NCBI GenBank assembly: GCA_963706425.1
Contig: CAVPMN010000020.1
Span: 992,001-1,056,000 of the forward strand
DNA length: 64,000 nt
Origin: CAVPMN01 sp963706425
Lineage (GTDB): Bacteria; Actinomycetota; Acidimicrobiia; Acidimicrobiales; Acidimicrobilacustridaceae
Reading direction: 5' to 3'
Below the pieces are notes generated by a model. The model saw nothing but the letters and a program-made list of their open reading frames with translations. It was not told where the DNA came from and searched no databases. Every line of letters starts with the position of its first letter. Within the stretch, counting starts at the first letter, position 1. The position numbers and the translations under genes were made by a program. This document shows positions 54,286-62,325 of the stretch, piece by piece.

Positions 54286-54343
54286 GATGACGGCACTGAC
54301 GAGGACCGTCGCGGCTGGGGCCGGCGCGGCCGTCAGGAGGCGT

Positions 54344-55489
54344 TCAGGCGACGGTGCGAGCGGCGCGCAGCGCCTCGCGTTCGTCGCCGGTGAAGCCGGC
54401 CTCGGCGAGGATCTCGTCGGTGTGGAAGCCGGCCGGACACGGAGGCCGGTCGAGGTGCGCCGGCGTGCGATCGAAGCGAGGTGCGGGGGCGGGTTGGGCC
54501 ACGCCATCGACGTCGACGTAGGTGGCGCGCGCCGCCAGGTGGGGATGGTCGGGCGCTTCGCGGAACGTGAGCACGGGTGCGACGCAGGCGTCGACGGGCC
54601 CGAAGATCTCCATCCACTGGTCACGCGTGCGCGTGCGGAAGACCTCCGCGAAACGCTGCTTCATCGCCGGCCACTGCGACTCGTCCTGCTGGTCGGGCAG
54701 GTCGGCGGCGTCGAGATCGAGGCCGTCGAGGAGGTTGGCGTAGAACTGCGGCTCGATGGCGCCGACCGAGAGCCAGGCCCCGTCCGAGGTCTCGTAGACG
54801 TCGTAGTAGGGGGCGCCGCTGTCGAGCCAGTTCGTGCCCCGCTCCTCGTGGAAGTAGCCGAGCGAGTAGCCGGGCGCGATCGCCGCCGAGAGCAGAGCCA
54901 CCCCGTCGACCATGGCGGCGTCGACGACCTGACCTTCGCCCGACGACGCCCGTTCGACCAACGCTGCGCACACGCCGAGGGCGAGCAGCATCCCTCCCCC
55001 GCCGAAGTCGGCCACCAGGTTGAGCGGTGGCGTGGGCGGCTGGCCGGCTCGGCCGATGTGCGCAAGAGGACCGGCCAGGCCGAGGTAGTTGATGTCGTGT
55101 CCGGCCCGCGGGGCCAGCGGGCCGTCCTGGCCCCATCCGGTCATGCGCGCGTAGATCAGCCGCCGGTTGCGGCGGCGCAACTCGTCGGGGCCGAGGCCGA
55201 GCCGCTCGGCCACGCCCGGGCGGAACCCCTCCACGAACACATCGGCCGCGTCGGCCAGGCGACGGACCAACTCGACACCGTCGGGTGCCTTGAGGTCGAC
55301 CGCGATCGAGCGCCGGCCCCGGCCGAACACCGTGCCCCTCGCCGACTCGAGCGGTGCGCCGAGCGCCTGGTCGACGCGATCGACGGAGACGACGTCGGCT
55401 CCCAGGTCGGCCAGCACCATCGCGCCGAACGGAGCCGGACCGAGCCCGGCCAACTCGATCACACGGGTACCAGCGAGCGGTCCGGCCAC
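54344..55489 (-). CDS. Alpha-methylacyl-CoA racemase (CaiB/BaiF family)
   Basis: A 381-residue family III CoA-transferase-fold protein. His131 in PRAGHDINYLGLAG and Asp161 in LNLVADFGGGGM align with the catalytic His126/Asp156 pair of the M. tuberculosis racemase MCR, so racemase rather than transferase activity is favoured. Other blocks are GPAPFGAMVLADLGADVV and VEGFRPGVAERLGLG. It would epimerise 2-methylacyl-CoAs, needed in sterol side-chain and branched fatty acid breakdown. The GTG 55489 start follows a -10-like TACCAT by eight bases. A KstR-like site lies in the divergent promoter. Confidence 0.87.
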   Translation of the reverse strand: MAGPLAGTRVIELAGLGPAPFGAMVLADLGADVVSVDRVDQALGAPLESARGTVFGRGRRSIAVDLKAPDGVELVRRLADAADVFVEGFRPGVAERLGLGPDELRRRNRRLIYARMTGWGQDGPLAPRAGHDINYLGLAGPLAHIGRAGQPPTPPLNLVADFGGGGMLLALGVCAALVERASSGEGQVVDAAMVDGVALLSAAIAPGYSLGYFHEERGTNWLDSGAPYYDVYETSDGAWLSVGAIEPQFYANLLDGLDLDAADLPDQQDESQWPAMKQRFAEVFRTRTRDQWMEIFGPVDACVAPVLTFREAPDHPHLAARATYVDVDGVAQPAPAPRFDRTPAHLDRPPCPAGFHTDEILAEAGFTGDEREALRAARTVA

Positions 55490-55514
55490 GATCCGGCATG
55501 GTAGCGACGTGAAC

Positions 55515-55528
55515 TGAAACGTGTTCTA
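55515..55528. promoter_or_regulatory. KstR-like operator in the racemase/LLM divergent promoter
   Basis: TGAAACGTGTTCTA fits TNNAACNNGTTNNA at every fixed position. Towards the plus strand it leads into TACTGC, five bases before ATG 55538. Towards the minus strand it covers the -35 area of the racemase gene. One bound repressor could control both genes. Confidence 0.65.
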
Positions 55529-55537
55529 CTGCCCGCT

Positions 55538-56617
55538 ATGCCAGGAATCGGGAACACGGCCCAGGAAGGGGCCGCGAGGACGGGAGGCACGTCCGAGCGA
55601 TCGATGCTCAAGATCGATACGCAAGTGAGTGCCCCGTTGGGTCAGGTCGCGGCCCAGGCGCGCGAGCTGCGCGACCAGGGCTACGACGGCGTGTTCACGT
55701 TCGAAGGACCGCGCGACGTCTTCCTCCCGTTGGTCGAGGCCGCGCTCGTCGGTGGCCTCGACCTCTACACCAACGTCGCCATCGCCTTCCCCCGCAGCCC
55801 CGTGCACCTGGCCCATCTGGCCTGGGATCTGCAGCGCCTGTCCGAGGGGCGGTTCGCGCTCGGGCTCGGCTCGCAGGTGCGGGCTCACATCGAGCGCCGC
55901 TACGGCGCGGCCTTCGACCACCCGGTCGATCGCATGCGCGAGACGGTGCTCGCAGTGAAGGCGGTGTTCGACTCGTGGCAGACGGACGCGAAGCTCGACT
56001 TCCGCGGCCGCTTCACGAGCCACACGCTGATGCCGCCCCTGTTCAACCCCGGCCCGCTCGAATGGGGACCGCCCCCGATCTGGGTGGGCGCGGTCGGCCC
56101 CCGGATGACCCGGATGGTGGCCGAGGTGGCCGACGGCCTGCTCGTGCACCCGTTCCACACCGAGCGATTCCTGGCCGACGCCATGATCCCGGAGGTCGAG
56201 CAGAGCCTGGCCGGTGCCGGGCGCGACCGAGCCGACTTCTCGTTCGCGGTCGACGTCATCGTGTGCACCGGCCGCGACGACGAGGAGCAGGCGGCCGCCG
56301 ACGACGGCTGCCGTACCCTGCTCGGCTTCTACGGATCGACGCCCGCGTATCGACCCGTGCTCGACCTCCATGGATGGGGCGAGGTGCAGCCCGCCCTCAA
56401 CCAGCTCACGAAGAGCGGGGGATGGGCCGAGATGCCGGCCCTGATCACCGACGAGATGCTCGACCAGCTGACCGTGCGGGGCACGCCTGGCGAGGTGGCC
56501 AACGAGCTGCGTCGGCGATACGGCGGTCTCGCCGATCGGGTCGGCTTCTACCTTCCCTACCTGCACGACCCCGAGCTGGTCGCCGCAGTGATGGATGGCC
56601 TGCGGCAGACCTCATAG
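55538..56617 (+). CDS. LLM class F420-dependent oxidoreductase (TIGR03617-like)
   Basis: A 359-residue luciferase-like enzyme. The barrel landmarks are LKIDTQVSAPLGQVAAQA, YDGVFTFEGPRDVFLPLV, LSEGRFALGLGSQVRAHIE and the C-terminal TVRGTPGEVANELRRRY. Two starts are possible: ATG 55538, directly after the operator and giving a leaderless message, or ATG 55604, where conservation appears to begin. F420 use is inferred from the family. Shared control with the racemase suggests a redox step on a branched acyl or sterol intermediate. Confidence 0.86.
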   Translation: MPGIGNTAQEGAARTGGTSERSMLKIDTQVSAPLGQVAAQARELRDQGYDGVFTFEGPRDVFLPLVEAALVGGLDLYTNVAIAFPRSPVHLAHLAWDLQRLSEGRFALGLGSQVRAHIERRYGAAFDHPVDRMRETVLAVKAVFDSWQTDAKLDFRGRFTSHTLMPPLFNPGPLEWGPPPIWVGAVGPRMTRMVAEVADGLLVHPFHTERFLADAMIPEVEQSLAGAGRDRADFSFAVDVIVCTGRDDEEQAAADDGCRTLLGFYGSTPAYRPVLDLHGWGEVQPALNQLTKSGGWAEMPALITDEMLDQLTVRGTPGEVANELRRRYGGLADRVGFYLPYLHDPELVAAVMDGLRQTS

Positions 56618-56640
56618 CGTGCTTGCCTGTGCCGATGGAA

Positions 56641-56660
56641 AACGAGAACCTGTTCTCGTT
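56641..56660 (+). promoter_or_regulatory. Inverted repeat, candidate operator of the P450 gene
   Basis: AACGAGAAC (56641-56649) and GTTCTCGTT (56652-56660) are perfect nine-base arms around CT. The core AAC-N2-GTT is that of the KstR family, though the outer T and A are replaced. The first 14 bases recur before the operon at 62156. The P450 GTG lies 29 bases downstream. Confidence 0.6.
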
Positions 56661-56689
56661 CACGTTCGCGACCACCAAGGGGGCCTTCC

Positions 56690-57910
56690 GTGCAGCTCAG
56701 TGATGTGAACCTGCTCGATCCCGATGTGTTCCGGGAGGGTCGCCATCACGAGATGTTCAAGGTCCTGCGCCAGCAGGATCCGGTGCACCTCCACGAGGAT
56801 CCGGACGACCAGGACTTCTGGTGCATCACCCGCCACGCCGACCTCATCACGGTCAACCGCGACTACGAGGTGTTCTCGTCCGCCGAGCAGGGCATCTCCA
56901 TCCCCGACATCCCGCCAGAGGGCTCGATGGTGCGGGAGATGATGCTCTACATGGACCCGCCGCGGCACACGCGCTACCGGCTCCTCGTCAACAAGGGGTT
57001 CACGCCCCGCATGATCGGCTTGCTCGAGACCGGCCTGCGCACCAAGGCCGCCATGATCGTCGACAACGTCATCGAGCGCGGCGAGTGCGACTTCGTCACC
57101 GATCTGGCGGCGGAGCTGCCCCTGCAGGCCATCGCCGAGCTGATGGGCGTGCCTCAGGAAGACCGCCACAAGCTCTTCGACTGGTCGAACCGCATGATCG
57201 GCATCGACGATCCCGAGTACGAAGGTGACCGCGAGTCGGGCACCGAAGCGGCGGCCGAGCTCTACATGTATGCCAACCGCCTCGCTGCGGAGAAGCGCGA
57301 GAACCCGCTCGACGACATCGTGAGCCGACTGCTCGGCAGCGAGATCGACGGCGACAAGCTGAGCGAGACCGAGTTCGACATGTTCTTCATGCTGCTCGCA
57401 GTGGCCGGCAACGAGACCACCCGCAACGCCACGGCGCACGGCATGAAGGCGCTGATGGACAACCCCGACCAGTTCGAGAAGCTGCGCAACAACCCCGAGC
57501 TGCTCGACAGCGCGGTCGAGGAGATCGTGCGATGGGCCACGCCGGTGCTGCACTTCCGTCGCACCGCCATGAGCGACTACGAGCTGGCGGGCAAGCAGAT
57601 CAAGCAGGGCGACAAGGTCGTCATGTGGCACATCTCCGCCAACCGTGACGAGACCGTCTTCGACGACCCGTTCCGGTTCGACATCGAGCGCAACCCCAAC
57701 GAGCACATCGGCTTCGGTGGTGGCGGACCGCACTTCTGCCTCGGCGCCAACCTGGCCCGCATGGAGCTGCGGATCATCTTCGAGGAGCTCGTGACGCGCC
57801 TGCCCGACATGGAGCCGGCCGGCGAGTGCGAGTACCTCCGCTCGAACTTCATCGGCGGCATCAAGCACCTGCCCGTGCGCTACACCCCCGGCGTCCGCGT
57901 CGGCGCCTGA
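56690..57910 (+). CDS. Cytochrome P450, sterol-hydroxylase-like (CYP125/CYP142 type)
   Basis: A 406-residue cytochrome P450. The heme-ligand Cys350 lies in GFGGGGPHFCLGANLARMEL, the I-helix oxygen-activation motif is AGNETT (239-244) and the ExxR pair is E278/R281. The sequence after ExxR, PVLHFRRTAMSDYELAG, resembles actinobacterial sterol 26-monooxygenases such as CYP125 and CYP142. It needs ferredoxin partners that are not encoded here. GTG 56690 follows an AAGGGGG ribosome-binding site. It probably oxidises a sterol or branched alkyl chain terminus to alcohol, aldehyde and acid (inference), which the dehydrogenases and acyl-CoA synthetases of this window could use. Confidence 0.9.
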   Translation: MQLSDVNLLDPDVFREGRHHEMFKVLRQQDPVHLHEDPDDQDFWCITRHADLITVNRDYEVFSSAEQGISIPDIPPEGSMVREMMLYMDPPRHTRYRLLVNKGFTPRMIGLLETGLRTKAAMIVDNVIERGECDFVTDLAAELPLQAIAELMGVPQEDRHKLFDWSNRMIGIDDPEYEGDRESGTEAAAELYMYANRLAAEKRENPLDDIVSRLLGSEIDGDKLSETEFDMFFMLLAVAGNETTRNATAHGMKALMDNPDQFEKLRNNPELLDSAVEEIVRWATPVLHFRRTAMSDYELAGKQIKQGDKVVMWHISANRDETVFDDPFRFDIERNPNEHIGFGGGGPHFCLGANLARMELRIIFEELVTRLPDMEPAGECEYLRSNFIGGIKHLPVRYTPGVRVGA

Positions 57911-57934
57911 CACCTCGACCACTTCCCCCCACCC

Positions 57935-57983
57935 CGAAATCGGTGCGTGAAACACCCCATGCGGTGGTTTCACGCACCAATTT
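57935..57983. repeat. Dispersed palindromic repeat, copy 2
   Basis: Left arm CGAAATCGGTGCGTGAAAC (57935-57953), a 13-base loop (57954-57966) and right arm GTTTCACGCACCAATTT (57967-57983). Both arms are identical to copy 1 at 31326-31376, including the C/A mismatch; the right arm lacks only the last two bases. The loops share ATGCGG. It lies between the P450 stop and the stop of the convergent WS/DGAT gene, where it could act as a terminator. Confidence 0.8.
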
Positions 57984-58030
57984 GGCTGGGCGGCTGGAGG
58001 GGCCGGGCCCCGGGGCCGGGCTGGGGGCTG

Positions 58031-59431
58031 TCAGGCCGGGGTGGTGTCGGCGGCCAGCTTGAGCTCGTCGAACGACTGGGTGATGCCCTCGGCCAGCACC
58101 CACGGGTGAGGCACGGCGGTCCGGTCGACCATGAAGCCGAAGTCGATGCGGTCGCGATAGCTGAACACGGTGACGTTGACCCCGGTGCCGTAGAGCAGCG
58201 GCCCCATCGGGTAGAGCGACTCGATCTCTGCGCCGGCGACATAGAGCGGGAACGGCGGCCCCGGCACGTTCGAGATGATCAGGTTCATCACCGGTGGCGT
58301 CAGCAGGTCGAGATGGGCCGCGGTGTACATGCGCGCCGCCAGCGAGATGAGGGCGGGCGGGGCCGCTTCGGTGATGCCCATGATCTTCTCGGCCGCCAGC
58401 GCCCGCTGCATCTCCTTCGCGCCTTTGGTGCTCTCGTGGATCGACAGCAACCGCAGCATCGGATCGGCCACGTCGGTGGCGAGCGACGCGAACATGGCGG
58501 CCACCTTGGTGCCGACGTCGGACTTGTCGTCGTCGGAGCGCATCGACACCGGTATCTGGGCGATGAGCGGCTGGCTCGGCAGCTCGTCGCGCGACAGCAG
58601 GTAGCGACGCAGCGCACCCGAGCAGATCGCCAGCACCACGTCGTTGAGCTTCACGTCGAACGCGTTCTTGATGGCGCGCACGTCGTCGAGCGGCACGGTG
58701 GCGAACGCGAACCGGCGATGCGCGGTGAGCTCGGTGTTGAACGAGGTGCGGGGCGCCTGGAACGGCGCGGGCGGGGGTTTCGACTGGCGCTGGAACCCGA
58801 GGAACTTGAGACCCTGGCGCACGCTCTGCTCTGCCAGGCGCACGATGCGCCACGGGGTGAGCATGGTGTCGGCGATGCCGCGGAACAGCAGCTCGAAGGG
58901 ATTGGGCATCTCCTCGACGGCACGGGTCGGCGGCTCGTCGCCGAGGGGCGGGTCGGGCTCGAGGTCGAAGAGCACCGAGGCCAGCTCGCTGCCGGAGATG
59001 CCGTCGATGATCGAGTGGTGCACCTTGGCGAGCACCGCGATGCGGCCGCCCTCGAGCCCTTCGATGACCCAGAACTCCCAGAGCGGCTTGCGGCGGTCGA
59101 GCTTGAGGCTGACCAGATCACCGATGAGGTTGCCGAGTTGCTCGTCGCCACCGGGCGACGGCACGGCGATGCGCCGCACGTGTTGGTCGATGTCGAAGTC
59201 CGGATCTTCGATCCAGCCCGGACGATCGAGGCCGAACGGCACCTCGACCAGGCGCCAGCGGAACTGGGGGGCCAGGTGGAGCCGCTGGCCGATCCGCCGC
59301 TTCAGCTCATCGACACTGAACCCGTGCGGCGCGGTGGACGGGTCGGCGATGAGCACTGCGGACACGTGCATGTGCCACGTCGGCGTCTCGCCATAGAGGA
59401 ACGCCGCGTCGACACTGCCCATGCGCCTCAT
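58031..59431 (-). CDS. WS/DGAT family acyltransferase
   Basis: A 466-residue intact wax ester synthase/diacylglycerol acyltransferase. The HHxxxDG motif sits in AKVHHSIIDGISG (His135, His136, Asp140 counting from MGSVD). Other blocks are LDRRKPLWEFWVIEGLEGG, LNDVVLAICSGALRRYLL, LIISNVPGPPFPLYVAGAEI and VNVTVFSYRDRIDFGF. Starts at 59431 and 59422 are both possible. It is the last gene of an operon with an LLM enzyme and an acyl-CoA synthetase and lies 13 bases after the latter, so the synthetase may supply its acyl-CoA. Confidence 0.92.
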   Translation of the reverse strand: MRRMGSVDAAFLYGETPTWHMHVSAVLIADPSTAPHGFSVDELKRRIGQRLHLAPQFRWRLVEVPFGLDRPGWIEDPDFDIDQHVRRIAVPSPGGDEQLGNLIGDLVSLKLDRRKPLWEFWVIEGLEGGRIAVLAKVHHSIIDGISGSELASVLFDLEPDPPLGDEPPTRAVEEMPNPFELLFRGIADTMLTPWRIVRLAEQSVRQGLKFLGFQRQSKPPPAPFQAPRTSFNTELTAHRRFAFATVPLDDVRAIKNAFDVKLNDVVLAICSGALRRYLLSRDELPSQPLIAQIPVSMRSDDDKSDVGTKVAAMFASLATDVADPMLRLLSIHESTKGAKEMQRALAAEKIMGITEAAPPALISLAARMYTAAHLDLLTPPVMNLIISNVPGPPFPLYVAGAEIESLYPMGPLLYGTGVNVTVFSYRDRIDFGFMVDRTAVPHPWVLAEGITQSFDELKLAADTTPA

Positions 59432-59444
59432 CGAGGTGAGTCTG

Positions 59445-61026
59445 TCACTGCGCCTGAGCGGCCGCGAGCGCCCACCGGTAGTCGGCCTTGCCGGCCGGCG
59501 AGCGCACCACCTGGTCGACCACCACGACCGACCGCGGCACCTTGTAGCCCGCCAGTTGGGCCCGGCAGTGGTCGGCCAGCGATTCGAGCGTCGGCTGCGC
59601 CCCGGGCACCGGCTGCACGACTGCGGTGACCTGCTGGCCCCAACGCTCGTCGGGCGTGCCCACGACGACCACGTCGTAGACCTCGGGATGGCTCTTCGAG
59701 CGCGGCCTCGACCTCCTCGGGGAAGACCTTCTCGCCGCCGGTGTTGATGCAGCCCGAGCCGCGTCCGAGCAGCCGGACGGTGCCGTCGGCCTCGACCATG
59801 GCCATGTCGCCGGTGAGCACCCAACGGCTGCCCTCGACCTCGACGAAGGTCTGGGCCGTCTTGTCGGGATCGTTGTAGTAGCCCTGCGGGATGCGCCCGC
59901 GCAGGGCGACCCGCCCCACCACGTCGCTGCCCGGCTCGACTGGCCGGAGGCGCTGCTCGTCGACCACCAACGTGTTGTCGTTGAGCGTGAAACGAGCCGC
60001 GTCGGTGACCTCGTCGGCGTTGCTCACCCGTTGCGTGCCTTGCGCGCCCGTCTCCGACGACCCGAAGCCGTCGGCCACCATCACCCCCGGGAGCAGCTCC
60101 ATCAGCCGCTGCTTGAGCGTCGGGGTGAGCGGCGCTCCGCCCGACCCCACCGAGAACAGGGTCGACACGTCGAACGGGCCGTGCTCCTCCCACGCGTCGA
60201 CGAGTGGGCGCACGACCGGATCGCCCACGACGGTGAGCAGGTTGACACCCTCGTCCTGCACGGTGCGCCACACGCGGGCGGCGTCGAGCGATCCGGGCAG
60301 CAAGACGATGCGACCGCCGGCGAACAGCCACGACAACACCGTCCACTGGCCCGCCGCGTGCATGAGCGGAGCCACCGGCAGGTAGACGAACTCGCCGTCG
60401 ATGATGCGTTCGAGCACCTGCGCGGGCTCGTCGACCGGGCCGGCCAGGCGCATCGGGTCGCCGCCTCCGATGCAGGCGTAGAAGGCGTCTTCCTGGCGCC
60501 ACACGACGCCCTTCGGCAGACCGGTGGTGCCGCCCGTGTAGATGACGTAGGCATCGTCGCTCGACCGGGCGCCGAACGAGCGCTGCGCCGACGCCGACGA
60601 CAGCGCGTCGTCGTAGTCGTCGCCCAGCCCGAGGTACCACCGGACGTCGGGCAGGTCGGCCCGGATGGCGTCGATGCGCGGCGTGAACTCGGCGTCGTGG
60701 ATCACCCCGACCACGTCGGCGTCGTCGAAGAGGTAGCGCAGCTCGCTGTCGACGTAGCGATAGTTGACGTTGATGGGCACGGCCCGCAGCTTGAAGGCGG
60801 CGAGCATCGCCTCGAGGTACTCGGTGCCGTTGGTCAGGTAGAGACCGACGTGATCGCCGGCCTCGACACCCTGGTCGATCATCCAGTTGGCGAGCCGGTT
60901 GGCCCGCTCCTCGAGCTGCCCGTAGGTGAGCCGCCGGTCGCCCACCGAGAGGGCGACTCGGTCGGCCACCCGATCGGAGACTGCTTCCCAGACGTCGGCG
61001 AAGTTGTAGGTGGAGAGCTGGGCCAT
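59445..61026 (-). CDS. Acyl-CoA synthetase (AMP-forming), one frameshift
   Basis: About 526 residues. The AMP-binding loop is VIYTGGTTGLPKGVVW, followed by DGFGSSETG, GDMAMVEADGTVRLLGRG and TGGEKVFPEEVEAAL. Near 59695-59700 one extra base shifts the frame; the C-terminal domain resumes as VVVGTPDERWGQQ and YKVPRSVVVV with the catalytic Lys in SPAGKADYRWA. The span is one base over a multiple of three. It closely resembles the synthetase at 40773, suggesting an old duplication. The ATG overlaps the LLM stop (TGATG). Confidence 0.88.
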
Positions 61027-62156
61027 CAGCTGACTGTAGAGCCCGCCTTCTCACGCATGCGCGTGGTGCGGTGCACCGGGTCGGTGTCGAACTGGGGAAT
61101 GACCTCTTTGCCGAACAGCTCCATCGACTCGATGATCACATCGGTCGCCAGGTTGTTGGTGGTGGGGCTGAAGCACAGCTGGTCGGCGCCGATGTCGACC
61201 CACCGCTGGACGGCCTTGGCGCAGTCGTCGGGATCGCCCACCGCCACCATGCCGATCTCGGCGGCCTTCTTCAGCTGCTCGACCGAGGGCTCGGGCACCA
61301 GGTCGGGCCACTCGGGGAAGCCCTTGGGCTTGGGGATGTTGTCGAGCCAGTGCATCTGCAGGCTGGTGTAGTAGTTCATGCCCATGTCGACTGCGGTGGC
61401 GAAGGCCTGCTCGCGGTCTTCCATGCAGAGCATGTTGGTGACCACCATGATGTTGTCGTTCACGTAGTCGCCCACGGGCGTGGCTTCGGCCACGGCGTCC
61501 TTGTAGGACTGGATGAGCGGGGCGATCTTGTCGGGTGTGCCGTGGGTGAAGCAGAACGCGCCGAGGCCCATGCTGCCCGCCTTCGAGAAGGTGCCCGGGC
61601 TGCCGGCCGCCACCCACATGGCGGGGTGTGCAGCACCGAACGGCTTGGGGAACACCTCGCGCTCGGGCATGCGGAAGTACTTGCCCTCGTAGCTGTAGGT
61701 GCCCGGCTTCCACATCTTGGGGATCTCGCGCACCGCTTCGTCCCACATCGCGGTGGTCTCGTCGAGATCGTCGATGTCGAACCCGAACACCTCGGTGGTG
61801 GACGAGCCCCGACCGGTGCCGAACTCGAACCGTCCCTGGCTGATGTGGTCGAGCAGGGCGACGGTCTCGGCCACCCGCGCCGGGTGGTTGACCTTCGGTG
61901 TGATGTTGAAGATCGCCGAGCCCACGTGGATGCGCTCGGTCTGCGCGGCCACATAGCTCAGGTAGACCTCGGGCCCGGGCATGTGGCTGTACTCGTCGAG
62001 GAAGTGGTGCTCGGGACACCACACGTACTTCACGCCCGTGCGGTCGCCGGCGATGCCGATCTCGACGTTGCGCATGATGCGCTTGTGCTCGGCCTGGGGA
62101 TCGACGTCGCGCTCGTATCGCGGGACGAAGAGTTGGGCGAACATGCCGAATTCCAT
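61026..62156 (-). CDS. LLM class oxidoreductase (luciferase-like)
   Basis: A 376-residue luciferase-like monooxygenase. ATG 62156 was chosen: it follows an AAAGGA ribosome-binding site by seven bases and begins MEFGMFAQLFVPRYERD; the open frame upstream is not conserved. Landmarks are KYVWCPEHHFLDEYSHMPGP, HVGSAIFNITPKVNHP, FGTGRGSSTTEVFGF and the C-terminal AVGDPDDCAKAVQRW. The HHFLDEY segment is typical of the alkanal-monooxygenase-like LLM branch. It is the first gene of the operon with acyl-CoA synthetase and WS/DGAT and has a candidate operator upstream. Confidence 0.9.
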   Translation of the reverse strand: MEFGMFAQLFVPRYERDVDPQAEHKRIMRNVEIGIAGDRTGVKYVWCPEHHFLDEYSHMPGPEVYLSYVAAQTERIHVGSAIFNITPKVNHPARVAETVALLDHISQGRFEFGTGRGSSTTEVFGFDIDDLDETTAMWDEAVREIPKMWKPGTYSYEGKYFRMPEREVFPKPFGAAHPAMWVAAGSPGTFSKAGSMGLGAFCFTHGTPDKIAPLIQSYKDAVAEATPVGDYVNDNIMVVTNMLCMEDREQAFATAVDMGMNYYTSLQMHWLDNIPKPKGFPEWPDLVPEPSVEQLKKAAEIGMVAVGDPDDCAKAVQRWVDIGADQLCFSPTTNNLATDVIIESMELFGKEVIPQFDTDPVHRTTRMREKAGSTVS

Positions 62157-62221
62157 GCCAGGTCCTTTCGCTACGACCCGCCGCCACCGCTCTGGCAGCG
62201 CGATCGGGGCATCCGCAAAAC

Positions 62222-62238
62222 TGTAACAGGTTCTCGTT
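62222..62238 (-). promoter_or_regulatory. Candidate operator/promoter of the LLM-synthetase-WS/DGAT operon
   Basis: On the minus strand AACGAGAACCTGTT is identical to the first 14 bases of the site at 56641 and is followed by ACAGT, so a -10-like TACAGT overlaps its end. As TGTAACAGGTTCTC on the plus strand it fits TNNAACNNGTTNN and misses only the final A. It lies 65 bases upstream of ATG 62156. Confidence 0.55.
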
Positions 62239-62325
62239 TCTTGGTCGAGAGCGGTGACGGGTGACGGGTGATGCGACCGGCGTACTGCCAACCGGCCAGC
62301 CGACGGCCAGTCGCACTGCAGCCGG

